Position numbers and translations under genes: made by a program. Below the pieces are notes generated by a model, which saw nothing but the letters and a program-made list of their open reading frames with translations, searched no databases and was not told the DNA's origin. DNA of 64,000 bases from Methanosarcina barkeri 3 (GTDB taxonomy: Archaea; Halobacteriota; Methanosarcinia; Methanosarcinales; Methanosarcinaceae). The DNA is taken from assembly GCF_000970305.1 (NCBI RefSeq), contig NZ_CP009517.1, positions 3,658,001 to 3,722,000 on the forward strand. The letters are read 5' to 3'. Positions 1 through 7,969 of the stretch are shown here, piece by piece (position 1 is the first letter of the stretch; each line of letters starts with the position of its first letter).

Positions 1-263
1 TACTTGTAGGATGTGAAATTTCAAAGACTCTTTTTGAAATGCGTTTTCCTGAACTTGAGTATTCCTTTATAAACATCTGTCCTTTCAAGTCCGAAATAGT
101 TGTACCCTCAAAATCCTTTATTACTCGCTGCTGCAGGTCTGAGAATTCAGGGCTTGTAAATATTTCGGGTTTTGATGGAGCTGTAGTCCACTGGGGAGCA
201 TCGGAGTACCAGGTTGCTGAAGCTATCCGAAAACTTGTAAACAGACTGAGAAAGAATGAGTAA
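1..263 (+). CDS. C-terminal part of an unrecognised protein, cut by the window edge
   Basis: An open frame enters the window at base 3 and ends with TGA at 261-263, giving about 86 residues of a C-terminus. The internal ATG at 39 has no Shine-Dalgarno sequence, and coding-like residues run upstream of it, so the gene starts outside the window. Cysteines sit near both ends of the fragment, including a CC pair. The last 30 residues (ending in ...NRLRKNE) look like an amphipathic basic helix. I do not recognise the family and assign no function. Confidence 0.55.
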   Translation, partial: LVGCEISKTLFEMRFPELEYSFINICPFKSEIVVPSKSFITRCCRSENSGLVNISGFDGAVVHWGASEYQVAEAIRKLVNRLRKNE

Positions 264-678
264 TCTTACATTTTTTCTTCAAAAGTCTATTCTGGTATTT
301 TCTATGATTAGTGTTCTATTATATTAAATCAAAACTATCCCTAAATTCAAACTCCCCAGCTAATGCTTTTTTCTGATTATCGGCTTCAATTTCAAGTTCC
401 TTCTTAACTTTTGCTTTTATCTCCCTGTAATGAGCTAAAATACGTTAAACTTGCTTGAATCTCTCCTCCGAGTTTAGTAAACTTGATTATATAATATAAA
501 ACTTTTCTATGAATTAGAAAACTCTATTATCTATGAGAGATATAGTTTTAAAGGATCGACCTGCCAGCGACGCTCACAAATTAAGGGGATTTGAGAGAGA
601 TACCGAAATAAAGTGACTTTAGACAATCGGAAACGGGCAGCAGATTATAAAACAGTATTAAACCTGGGGGGTAATAAT
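264..678. other. Intergenic, no gene seen
   Basis: About 415 A+T-rich bases between two plus-strand genes. No convincing ORF, tRNA or repeat was found. Presumably it holds the promoter of the following membrane protein gene. An open frame can be extended back to a GTG at 613, but it has no SD there and the better start is 679. Confidence 0.5.
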
Positions 679-1080
679 ATGATTTTACTCATAACTGCAT
701 GGATTGTTGGATTTGTTGCTGGAGTTTTCTTGATGAAGTTCTTGTTTGTAACGATTGCAGTAAAGGCTTCACTTGTTTATAACACAATCATCGGGCATAA
801 TATTCATGAGAAGTATCAACAGGTTAACATGATACCTGATTGGGTTAAAACTCTCGCAGACAACAATATATACCAGCGTTACTCGCTTGAACCACTGCGT
901 ATTGTAAAATATCCGGCATTCTACAGAAAAGGATTTAAATTTTTTGAAGAAAGTCAGTATAAATATGCCGTTTTCTATGAAGGCAATGGTAAGTATACCG
1001 CATATAGAAAAGTGAGGGCAGGAATATCGGGAAATAAAACAAAGACAGTGGTTGAAGAAAAGTCTGAAATTAAAGTATGA
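679..1080 (+). CDS. Small membrane-anchored protein of unknown function
   Basis: The start is set at ATG 679 because a G-run (GGGGGG) lies 7 nt upstream; the frame is open back to a GTG at 613, but without an SD. The product is 133 residues. Residues 1-30 form one hydrophobic segment (MILLITAWIVGFVAGVFLMK...), so it is probably anchored by an N-terminal helix with a Tyr- and Lys-rich soluble part behind it. No known domain was recognised. The last 38 bases of coding sequence recur almost exactly about 194 bp downstream (1232-1269), so part of this gene's 3' end was duplicated into the intergenic region. Confidence 0.6.
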   Translation: MILLITAWIVGFVAGVFLMKFLFVTIAVKASLVYNTIIGHNIHEKYQQVNMIPDWVKTLADNNIYQRYSLEPLRIVKYPAFYRKGFKFFEESQYKYAVFYEGNGKYTAYRKVRAGISGNKTKTVVEEKSEIKV

Positions 1081-1159
1081 GCAAAATAAGATGTGGGCAG
1101 TTATTTAACTGAAAAGTGGTTAGAACCGTGCTAATATATATGAGCAAAACTGAAGTATG

Positions 1160-1269
1160 AACAAAGTGAAAGTATCCAACAAAGTGAAAGTGTCCAACAA
1201 CGTAAAAGTGTCCAACAACGTAAAAGTATCTAACAAAGACAGTGGTTGAGGAAAAGTCTGAAATTAAAC
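1160..1269 (+). repeat. Four 18-bp tandem repeats followed by a copy of the upstream gene's 3' end
   Basis: Four imperfect 18-bp units that begin AACAAAGTGAAAGT or AACAACGTAAAAGT run from 1160 to 1231. They lead directly into a 38-bp copy (1232-1269) of the 3' end of the preceding gene (1038-1075), which differs at one base in the part I compared. The repeat unit starts with the same AACAAAG as the duplicated gene end, which suggests the array grew out of that duplication. The rest of 1081-1713 shows no gene. Confidence 0.75.
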
Positions 1270-1713
1270 ATAGTACTTTAATTTAAACACTGTCCGTTTT
1301 AACTGTGTTACATAGACCTTTTGAGTTTATTCTGCCTGGAGTTTGAAGAGCTCTTCTCATCCCTTTCCTTTCAAAAAAGCATTTTTTATCTGTGACCTTT
1401 ACAGAAGACATAGTTTTAAATCTGATTGTAGATTATTGGGTCAACAAATAATAACCATATACATAGACATTTTGAGGACCTCAAGTCTTAAATGTCGACA
1501 TGTATAAAAGCTCTAATGATTCCTAAATCGTATGTTAAAACTCCAATTATCCTAAACCATATACATAAGACTTTAGAAAATTTCGATAAATATCAAAGTT
1601 TAGCGAGTCCTTTACATTTAGTATACAACAATTTATTAAAAAATTGAATTTATTGAAACGCTCTTAATTACCTTGGCAAAATCTGTTTATAAAACGAAAT
1701 TGAGGTTGACCTA

Positions 1714-2274
1714 ATGCCTTTCCTGACTAGCTTTCTTTTAGGGCTCGGGCTTTCAATGGATGCATTTGCAGTTTCCATGTCCAGCAGTACTACGATACGG
1801 CCTTTTCATCTAAAGGATGCGCTGAAACTTGCTTTCTTTTTTGGAGGATTTCAGGCTTTCATGCCTGTGCTTGGCTGGCTTGGAGGGAACGCAGTGAGCA
1901 GCTTTGTATCAAACTATGCTCCCTGGATTGCTTTTGGGCTTCTGGTCTTTATCGGAGGCAAAATGATTTATGAGGCTCTTTACGAAGATCCGAATGCGAA
2001 GGTAAATTCCCTCAATTATTCTACGCTTCTGGTGCTCGCAATTGCTACAAGTATAGATGCCCTTGCTGTGGGAATTAGCTTTGCTTTTCTCAATACTCCC
2101 ATTCTTGAACCTGTGATTATAATAGGCTGTGTGACCTTTTTCATGTCCTTCTGCGGAGCAGTCCTGGGATACAGAATAGGTCATTTTTTTGAGCACGAAG
2201 TCGAGATTATTGGAGGTATTATCCTCATAGGGATTGGTGGAAAAATCCTTGCCGAGCATCTGCTATGGATCTGA
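1714..2274 (+). CDS. mntP: Putative manganese efflux pump MntP
   Basis: The 186-residue product is the usual length for MntP (formerly YebN, DUF204), a six-helix inner-membrane exporter of Mn2+. The family's pseudo-repeat is visible: an S-M-D-A motif with Asp16 in helix 1 and an S-I-D-A motif with Asp115 in the matching helix of the second half. Both aspartates are needed for export in the E. coli protein (known for the family). Hydrophobic helices run throughout. An SD-like GAGGT lies 8 nt before the ATG. I looked upstream for a manganese riboswitch and saw no clear one. The following dehydrogenase gene begins 64 bp after the stop on the same strand, but the two have no obvious functional link. 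Confidence 0.9.
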   Translation: MPFLTSFLLGLGLSMDAFAVSMSSSTTIRPFHLKDALKLAFFFGGFQAFMPVLGWLGGNAVSSFVSNYAPWIAFGLLVFIGGKMIYEALYEDPNAKVNSLNYSTLLVLAIATSIDALAVGISFAFLNTPILEPVIIIGCVTFFMSFCGAVLGYRIGHFFEHEVEIIGGIILIGIGGKILAEHLLWI

Positions 2275-2338
2275 CAGGTTATCAAGATCTCAAAAAGTTA
2301 CGCCAGATTCATATACACAAACTATAGATGCAGTTAAT

Positions 2339-3331
2339 ATGAAATTAGCTGTAATCGAAGGTGATGGGATAGGCAGGGAGGTAATCCCTGTAGCTGTCAA
2401 AGTCCTTGACGCTTTCGGGCTTGAGTTTGAAAAAGTGCCCCTGGAGCTTGGCTACACTCAATGGGAAAGAACAGGGACTGCAATATCAAGTGATGATCTG
2501 GAAATCATAAAAGGATGTGATGCTGTCCTTTTTGGGGCAGTTACCACTGTGCCTGACCCAAACTGCAAAAGTGTGCTCCTAACCATCCGAAAAGAATTGG
2601 ATCTGTATGCTAATGTCAGGCCTGTAAAACCTCTACCCTGCATAATAGGAGTCACCGGGAGAAATGATTTCGATTTTATTATTGTCAGGGAAAATACTGA
2701 AGGGCTGTATTCGGGAATTGAGGAAATAGGGTCAGATATCTCATGGACGAAAAGAGTCGTCACTCGGAGAAGTTCCGAGCGAATTGCAGAATATGCTTGC
2801 AAGCTTGCAAAGAAAAGAAAGAACAAGCTGACCATCGTCCATAAATCCAATGTCCTGAAATCCGATAAGCTTTTTCTCGATGTCTGCAGGCAAACTGCCA
2901 GTGCTAACAACGTGGAATATAAAGATATGCTGGTTGACTCAATGGCTTACAACCTTATGATGCACCCTGAAAGGTATGACATTGTGGTTACAACAAACCT
3001 CTTCGGAGACATTTTGAGCGATATGTGTGCAGCCCTTGTAGGAAGTCTCGGCCTTGTCCCAAGCGCCAATATAGGGGATAAATATGCCTTCTTCGAACCT
3101 GTGCACGGGAGTGCACCCGATATCGCCGGAAAGGGCATTGCAAACCCGCTTGCTGCAATCCTCAGTGTAAAGATGCTCCTGGAATGGATGGGAGAGCCTC
3201 GATCTCAAATTATCGATGAAGCAATAACCCATGTGCTTCAAAAGAAAATTATCACTCCTGACCTGGGAGGAACTGCCAGCACAATGGAAGTCGGAAATGC
3301 GGTTGCGGAATATGTGAGGAAAAATATCTGA
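2339..3331 (+). CDS. 3-isopropylmalate / homoisocitrate dehydrogenase family protein
   Basis: This is an NAD(P)-dependent beta-decarboxylating dehydrogenase of the LeuB/AksF family, 330 residues from ATG 2339. The longer open frame back to 2234 overlaps mntP and lacks family sequence. Visible hallmarks are [10 protein letters not shown] near the N-terminus, RENTEGLY at 117-124, the catalytic Lys in HKSNVLK at 168-174, the metal-site FGDILSD at 222-228, and the NAD-binding [15 protein letters not shown] at 256-270. LeuB acts in leucine synthesis. AksF oxidises homoisocitrate and longer homologues to make the 2-oxosuberate part of coenzyme B in methanogens. The [15 protein letters not shown] stretch recalls AksF, but sequence alone does not let me choose. 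Confidence 0.85.
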   Translation: MKLAVIEGDGIGREVIPVAVKVLDAFGLEFEKVPLELGYTQWERTGTAISSDDLEIIKGCDAVLFGAVTTVPDPNCKSVLLTIRKELDLYANVRPVKPLPCIIGVTGRNDFDFIIVRENTEGLYSGIEEIGSDISWTKRVVTRRSSERIAEYACKLAKKRKNKLTIVHKSNVLKSDKLFLDVCRQTASANNVEYKDMLVDSMAYNLMMHPERYDIVVTTNLFGDILSDMCAALVGSLGLVPSANIGDKYAFFEPVHGSAPDIAGKGIANPLAAILSVKMLLEWMGEPRSQIIDEAITHVLQKKIITPDLGGTASTMEVGNAVAEYVRKNI

Positions 3332-3340
3332 AAAAGTATA

Positions 3341-3404
3341 GTTCAATCTGGTAATGCAGTTCGACCTGGTAATGCAGTTCAACCTGGTAACGCAGCTCAA
3401 TCGG
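3341..3404 (+). repeat. 18-bp tandem repeat, about 3.5 copies
   Basis: The units GTTCAATCTGGTAATGCA, GTTCGACCTGGTAATGCA and GTTCAACCTGGTAACGCA stand head to tail just after the dehydrogenase stop codon, followed by a partial fourth unit. An 18-bp period also occurs at 1160, but the sequence differs. Confidence 0.8.
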
Positions 3405-3545
3405 GCAGGATGGATCAGCTCCCTGCCAGAGTAGAGTTTTTAATGTTTTAAACCCTTCTCTATAATAAGGCGCAGTTATATTTTTATCAAAAATGACTGC
3501 ACTTAAATTCAGATATATCACTAACGGATGAATGGGGGGTTCATT

Positions 3546-4163
3546 CTGCGTCAATTTTTCGATGTTTCATTGCCTATTACGGAAGAGATGGTTATATATC
3601 CTGGAAAGCCTGGACCTTCTATTAAGAGGTATTCCTCTGTCCCCAGGGATAAGGTAAACGAGTCTATTCTGACTATGGGGAGCCATACAGGTACTCACGT
3701 AGAATCCAGGCTGCATCTTCGGAATGGTAGAGAAAGTGCTGCTGACCTGCCTCTTGATCATTTTTTTGGAAAGTGCAGGGTTTTTGATCTCGCGCTGGTA
3801 GAAAGTGAAATTCACAAGCAAGACCTTGAAGAGTTTGAAATCGGACCTGAAGAAATAGTGCTTCTCAAGACCCGAAATTCAGCTCTTGGGTACGTGAAAT
3901 TCCTTGAGAATTATGTACACCTTAAAATGGACGCAGCTGAATACCTCGTTAATGCCGGAGTTAAAACCCTGGGATTTGATTATCTGAGCATTAAAAAACC
4001 CGAAGGTGACGATGAGGTCCGTGAGCTGCTGATAAATAACACAACTTTGTTCTTAGGACTCAACCTCGCCGGCATTCCTGAAGGAGAATATACATTCATA
4101 GGGCTGCCTCTTCGTATAGACACGGATGGAGCTCCGGCTAGAGTAATACTTGTTAAAGAATAA
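3546..4163 (+). CDS. Cyclase family protein (KynB-like hydrolase) with altered metal motif
   Basis: This belongs to the cyclase/kynurenine formamidase family (PF04199), metal-dependent amidohydrolases. The family signature is H-x-G-T-H-x-D-x-P-x-H. Here it reads HTGTHVESRLH, so the metal-ligand Asp is Glu and the Pro is Arg; all three His remain. The C-terminal family motif D-G-A-P-A-R is present. The window's second cyclase (32753-33538) has the canonical motif. Start: ATG 3528 is open but has no SD and itself contains GGGGGG. That G-run sits 6 nt before an in-frame CTG at 3546, which I prefer, giving 205 residues. The substrate is unknown. Confidence 0.75.
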   Translation: MRQFFDVSLPITEEMVIYPGKPGPSIKRYSSVPRDKVNESILTMGSHTGTHVESRLHLRNGRESAADLPLDHFFGKCRVFDLALVESEIHKQDLEEFEIGPEEIVLLKTRNSALGYVKFLENYVHLKMDAAEYLVNAGVKTLGFDYLSIKKPEGDDEVRELLINNTTLFLGLNLAGIPEGEYTFIGLPLRIDTDGAPARVILVKE

Positions 4164-4624
4164 TACATTTCAAGCAAAAGTAATGTCGAGTCAACAGTCA
4201 AATATTCAACATTCCAAATGATTACAATTGATTTTATATGATATTTTGTGCTTGACTCGATACTAAGAAAGACAGAAAAATATAGTAGATACAGTAAATA
4301 TCAAAAAAATAAAAGGAGCGGCAGGTAGTTTCAAAAACAGTTGTATATTGACTTCAAAATTTGCTCTATGGAATTGGAACATAACTTACAGGTTTAAATG
4401 GAATCGGTTGAAAAGTAAGTTTCTTTCCGCCTTTAATTTTCGTTAGAATTTATCCTGATTTCTGATTTTTTTCTGATTTTTCTTGAAGTTTTTGCATCTC
4501 AGTTTGTCTGTTCTTGAGATTTACTTATCTGATCTGTTCTTGAGATTCACTTCAATTGACTTATTTTGAAACTTACCTCTCAACGTTCCAGTTCTTTAGA
4601 GGTTTTACATCATTTTGATTCGCA

Positions 4625-4688
4625 GTTTTTAATTTGCAGCTCTTTAATTTGCAGCTCTTTAATTTGCAGCTTTTTAATTTACAGCTCA
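4625..4688 (+). repeat. 15-bp tandem repeat, about four copies
   Basis: Units of TTTAATTTGCAGCTC repeat with minor changes. The array lies in a 1.1-kb region without a clear long gene (4164-5306). The open frame that spans the array on the plus strand (4566-4793) is low in complexity, has no SD and is probably not a gene. Confidence 0.75.
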
Positions 4689-4757
4689 TTATGTGAATTG
4701 AGTTGCTTTAGGCTGACAATCAATAAATCCTATCTTATACGTTTGCCACTGAAGCCT

Positions 4758-4871
4758 TTAGTTAAGTACGGGCATTTCCCCAAAGTGTACTGAAAAATTT
4801 ATGTTCCTGTAACTTTCAAACTGCTCATAATACTGAGCACGCTCAATCAATCCTTTGAATATTTCCTCCAT
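4758..4871 (-). CDS. Possible 37-residue small protein or remnant of a larger gene
   Basis: On the minus strand an ATG at 4871 is preceded by a good SD (AGAGGTGA, about 5 nt spacing) and opens a frame of 37 codons. The N-terminal part begins MEEIFKGLIERAQYYEQFES and has the Glu/Lys/Leu balance of a real amphipathic helix. The last 15 residues look less coding-like, and the frame ends where A+T-rich repeat sequence begins. This may be a genuine small protein, or the surviving 5' end of a gene whose remainder was lost. I know of no homologue. Confidence 0.35.
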   Translation of the reverse strand: MEEIFKGLIERAQYYEQFESYRNINFSVHFGEMPVLN

Positions 4872-5306
4872 TTTATTCACCTCTATTCCTAAAAACTACG
4901 TCAGTACTTATTAATCTCAGCCTAGCAGAGTGAAAGTATTTCTTGCAGGACGTCAGGCAAAAAATATCAGGCTCTAAGGCCAGTGAGGCTGAAAACCTTT
5001 CATGATGGCTTTCAAAAAATGAAGAATGCTAATAGGAAAAACGCCAAATAAGAGGTTGGAACAAAATAAATATTAAATGGGAAGCGGGAATGGAATAAAA
5101 GAACCATTTAATACTTTTTTGCAGCAGCTGCAAGATGCTCTCCAGGTTTTTTGTCTCAGTGGTAATTTTTCATATAACCTTTCAGGGAGTAGTAAACCCA
5201 CGAAAGCTCCTGACATTTCAATCAATTACATCTATCGGCAGATCTACTGGAGAGTTCAGGAACTCCACATTTATTTCAACCCATATACTGCAGCTTGTCC
5301 GTGTTC

Positions 5307-5813
5307 TCAGGTCTGCATCCGGAATCTGGTAACTTCTTCCAGGAACTGGTCAATTAACTCGTAGTGACCTCTTTCAAAGCTTGCAAGCATCGTGAAGAAG
5401 TTTTTCAAACTCTCGTCATCAACTCTTTTTGCGACTTCCGAATAGAAATCCTCGCTTTTTCTCTCGTGCCTCAGAGCTGCAACAAGGATGCCCGCGTCTC
5501 CAAGTGTAATTTCTCCACCTTTTGTGCGACCTATATCAAACTCAGGAGTAAAAGACTGGCCACTAGGTACTTCCGCAATGGTTACAGGTAGCTCATTTTT
5601 ATCTCGATATCTTTCAAGGTAGCCAAGATGTTTTACTTCTTCGTTTGCCAGATACTCATAGAGCTCCTTAAACTTCGGCCTGTCCATTACAGCGGCTTTA
5701 CTCAGGTAAAAGTCTCTTGCCTCTATTTCCCTCTCGATCGCCAGAGCAATGGCTTCTTCGATTCCGTTAAGGTTTTTTACTTCATCTACTACACTTTGAT
5801 ATGTACTTGTCAA
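5307..5813 (-). CDS. Rubrerythrin-like ferritin-superfamily diiron protein
   Basis: The 168-residue protein has a four-helix ferritin-like fold with a probable diiron site. Helix 1 contains E28 and E31 in IEREIEARDFY, helix 2 has the E-x-x-H pair E59/H62, helix 3 reads LRHERKSEDFY (115-124), and helix 4 has the second E-x-x-H, E147/H150. There is no C-terminal rubredoxin domain, so electrons must come from a partner. Rubrerythrins reduce peroxide. The gene is last in a minus-strand group after Isf and AfpA, 45 bp from AfpA, which are plausible electron donors. The start is TTG 5813 with SD GGGGG 8 nt upstream. Confidence 0.8.
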   Translation of the reverse strand: MTSTYQSVVDEVKNLNGIEEAIALAIEREIEARDFYLSKAAVMDRPKFKELYEYLANEEVKHLGYLERYRDKNELPVTIAEVPSGQSFTPEFDIGRTKGGEITLGDAGILVAALRHERKSEDFYSEVAKRVDDESLKNFFTMLASFERGHYELIDQFLEEVTRFRMQT

Positions 5814-5858
5814 ACTTTTTGCCCCCTCTTATCTCTTATCTTTTCAGATATCTCCACC

Positions 5859-6494
5859 TTAGAGCTTCCTGATTTCCTCTTTAGTTTTCTTCTTTCGTTC
5901 TTTCACTTTCAGGATTATGTTTTCAGAAGGTCGCTCAAGCCCGAATATGTCATAAATCTCATAAGGACTTTTAAGCACCGTAATATTTTCCATCTGTGCA
6001 AGCTTTTCCGAGTTTTGAACATCAACTTCGCGCATATTAAGTTCAAAGGCTTTACCACTGGGTGCAGAAGTTTTTACACTTCCTCTTTTCTGGTCTACAG
6101 GCAAGATGAAAATGGGTGTTTGCCCTTTTCCAGTCTGAGAAACTGCATTTGTAACAAGTGTATCTGCAATCCCATAAACGATTTTTGCTACGGTATTGGC
6201 AGTCGCCGGGGCTATCAATAAAAAGTCATAGTATCCCATCTGCAACGGACCTGCAATGAAAGGAGAATTAGGGCCTGCATCGACTTTGAAATTCGGGAAA
6301 TCGTTCTGGATTTTGTCCCATAGATGATACCATTTCATAACGGTCTCGCCCTCTTTAGAGAGAAAAACCATTGTCTCAACATTTGTTCGGCTTTTAATGT
6401 CAACCAGAATGCTGTAGGTTTCAATCATCTGGTCTCCCGAACCTGTTATTCCCCATGCTATTCGCTTAATATTCTTATTTAATGATTCTACCAA
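5859..6494 (-). CDS. afpA: Archaeoflavoprotein AfpA (FMN flavoprotein)
   Basis: The 211-residue flavoprotein belongs to the archaeoflavoprotein AfpA family (a branch of PF02441). The Rossmann-like N-terminus GITGSGDQM (about residues 15-23) and the central APATANTVAKIVYGIADTL stretch resemble the FMN-binding core. The A. fulgidus protein is an FMN protein reduced by ferredoxin and encoded beside Isf (known from that family), and the same adjacency occurs here. It lacks the Fe-S cysteines of the related dihydromethanopterin reductase DmrX, so I do not use that name. TTG 6494 is preceded by a strong AGGAGG, about 8 nt away. Confidence 0.82.
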   Translation of the reverse strand: MVESLNKNIKRIAWGITGSGDQMIETYSILVDIKSRTNVETMVFLSKEGETVMKWYHLWDKIQNDFPNFKVDAGPNSPFIAGPLQMGYYDFLLIAPATANTVAKIVYGIADTLVTNAVSQTGKGQTPIFILPVDQKRGSVKTSAPSGKAFELNMREVDVQNSEKLAQMENITVLKSPYEIYDIFGLERPSENIILKVKERKKKTKEEIRKL

Positions 6495-6589
6495 AATAAC
6501 TCCTCCTTAAATAGTTCTGACAAATCATGAAATTATTTCTCTTCCTGATTAACCTGAATCCTGAAAATCCAATTTTCCAGATTTTTATA

Positions 6590-7273
6590 TTATTTACCTT
6601 CTTCTTTTTGCATTTCAGACGGCCGGGACTTGTGTTCCGTTCCTGAAGAAGCATTTTTTACAAGCCGGGTTGTCTGGACAAGTTTTTTTAGGGTTCTTCT
6701 AAGGCTCCTCATGCCTTCGGAATCTTCAGAGACTCCTTCTGCCCCTTTATCCTTTGACCAGAATGTCCCACCCAGGTTAGCTCCAAAAGAGCCTCCCCCC
6801 ACAGGTATCATTTCGTTGATTACATAAAAGTTCAGGATTGTCTGGATTGCGGGTTCCTGTCCACCTACTCTGTCTCCTCCGTCTGCAATACCCATTCCGA
6901 CTTTGTTCAAAAAAACCTTTGGGTTTTTGGCAACTACAGCCCTGCACCTATCCATTATTGTTTTGGTCTGAGCGCTCAATGTTCCCTGATAAACCGGAGT
7001 TCCAATAATCCAGGCATCTGCCCAGATCATTTTGTCATAAAGCTCAGCCGAAATATCATCCTTATGAATACAGCCTTCCTTTGTTCGTATACAGAAGTCG
7101 CAATGAATGCAAAAGTTCAGCTTTTTCCCTTTTGCGGAAAAGTAATCGGTTTCTGCGCCATATTTTCCTTCTGCAATCTTTAGCGCTTCCCGGACTAGAA
7201 AATCGGTTGCCATATTTCTGGGACTTCCAGATATTCCTAATATCCGTATCGTTTTGACTTCGGTTTCTTGCAT
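6590..7273 (-). CDS. Iron-sulfur flavoprotein (Isf)
   Basis: The 227-residue Isf family protein has a flavodoxin-like FMN fold (GISGSPRN at 13-20) with an inserted compact cysteine motif, C55-x2-C58-x2-C61-x6-C68, which binds one [4Fe-4S] cluster. In Methanosarcina thermophila, Isf takes electrons from ferredoxin and reduces O2 and H2O2 (known for the family). It is the first gene of the minus-strand group Isf-AfpA-rubrerythrin. GGAGGGG precedes the ATG closely. The last 35 residues are hydrophilic and poorly structured and probably not essential. Confidence 0.88.
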   Translation of the reverse strand: MQETEVKTIRILGISGSPRNMATDFLVREALKIAEGKYGAETDYFSAKGKKLNFCIHCDFCIRTKEGCIHKDDISAELYDKMIWADAWIIGTPVYQGTLSAQTKTIMDRCRAVVAKNPKVFLNKVGMGIADGGDRVGGQEPAIQTILNFYVINEMIPVGGGSFGANLGGTFWSKDKGAEGVSEDSEGMRSLRRTLKKLVQTTRLVKNASSGTEHKSRPSEMQKEEGK

Positions 7274-7837
7274 GTCCCCTCCGAATTACAAGTAAAATTA
7301 TGTATATAAGCAAATATATCTATATGCTTGTATGTCGTTCGGGCAAATAATTTTATGCCTGAGTAATTTTATGCCTGAATATTCTAACTTTTCCTTTACA
7401 GCTTAGATCTTCTGTAAACACTATCAGATAATGGAATAAGCAAATTATTCCGGCTCCGAGGATTGTATTTTTCCTTTTTCAAGATGAATTATCATACCAA
7501 ATAAGTATAGGTGAAAGTATCTTCACCGAAAAGTTTATCTAGATATTATTGAGAAGTCGGCCTATATAATTCAGAAAACAGATAATAAGATACCTTGAAG
7601 TACTTATTCGGAGACATCTGTACTCAAGAAAATAAAAATGGATATTATGCGGTTTGAAACAAACAGATTACTCCAAACAAGACAGTCAGTTCAAACAAAA
7701 TGAATGATTTCAAACAAAGAAAAGCATTAAAAGAAGTTACTGTTAATCCAGATGTAAAAAAGCCAGATATCTTTGTACAAGGCTATAGAAGTCCAGGAGT
7801 TCACAGGAAAACAGCCAATGTCTAACCGATCTTATGT

Positions 7838-7905
7838 TAATTCTGATTTTACATTAATTCTGATTTTACATTAATTCTGATTTTACATTAATTCTAATCT
7901 CATTG
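7838..7905 (+). repeat. 17-bp tandem repeat, about 3.5 copies
   Basis: Units of TAATTCTGATTTTACAT repeat head to tail. The surrounding 7274-7927 region is A+T rich, includes several dispersed CAAACAA-type words (7660-7720) and shows no gene. The divergent promoter of the Isf operon should lie close to 7280-7330. Confidence 0.7.
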
Positions 7906-7927
7906 TAAGAAAATAAATTGGATTGAA

Positions 7928-7947
7928 TCTCAGTTGATGAACTGAGA
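7928..7947 (-). terminator. Hairpin after the beta-helix protein gene
   Basis: A perfect 8-bp stem, TCTCAGTT / AACTGAGA, with a 4-nt loop begins 22 bp past the minus-strand stop at 7970. It is the only strong hairpin there and probably marks the end of the transcript. Confidence 0.5.
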
Positions 7948-7969
7948 ATTTTCCAATTAAGAAGATATC

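Noticed and set aside
1500-1713. Manganese (yybP-ykoY) riboswitch upstream of mntP
   Set aside because: Searched by eye for the conserved loops and found no convincing match.
5859-6494. Dihydromethanopterin reductase DmrX
   Set aside because: That enzyme carries Fe-S cysteine motifs, which are absent here, and the adjacency to Isf fits AfpA.
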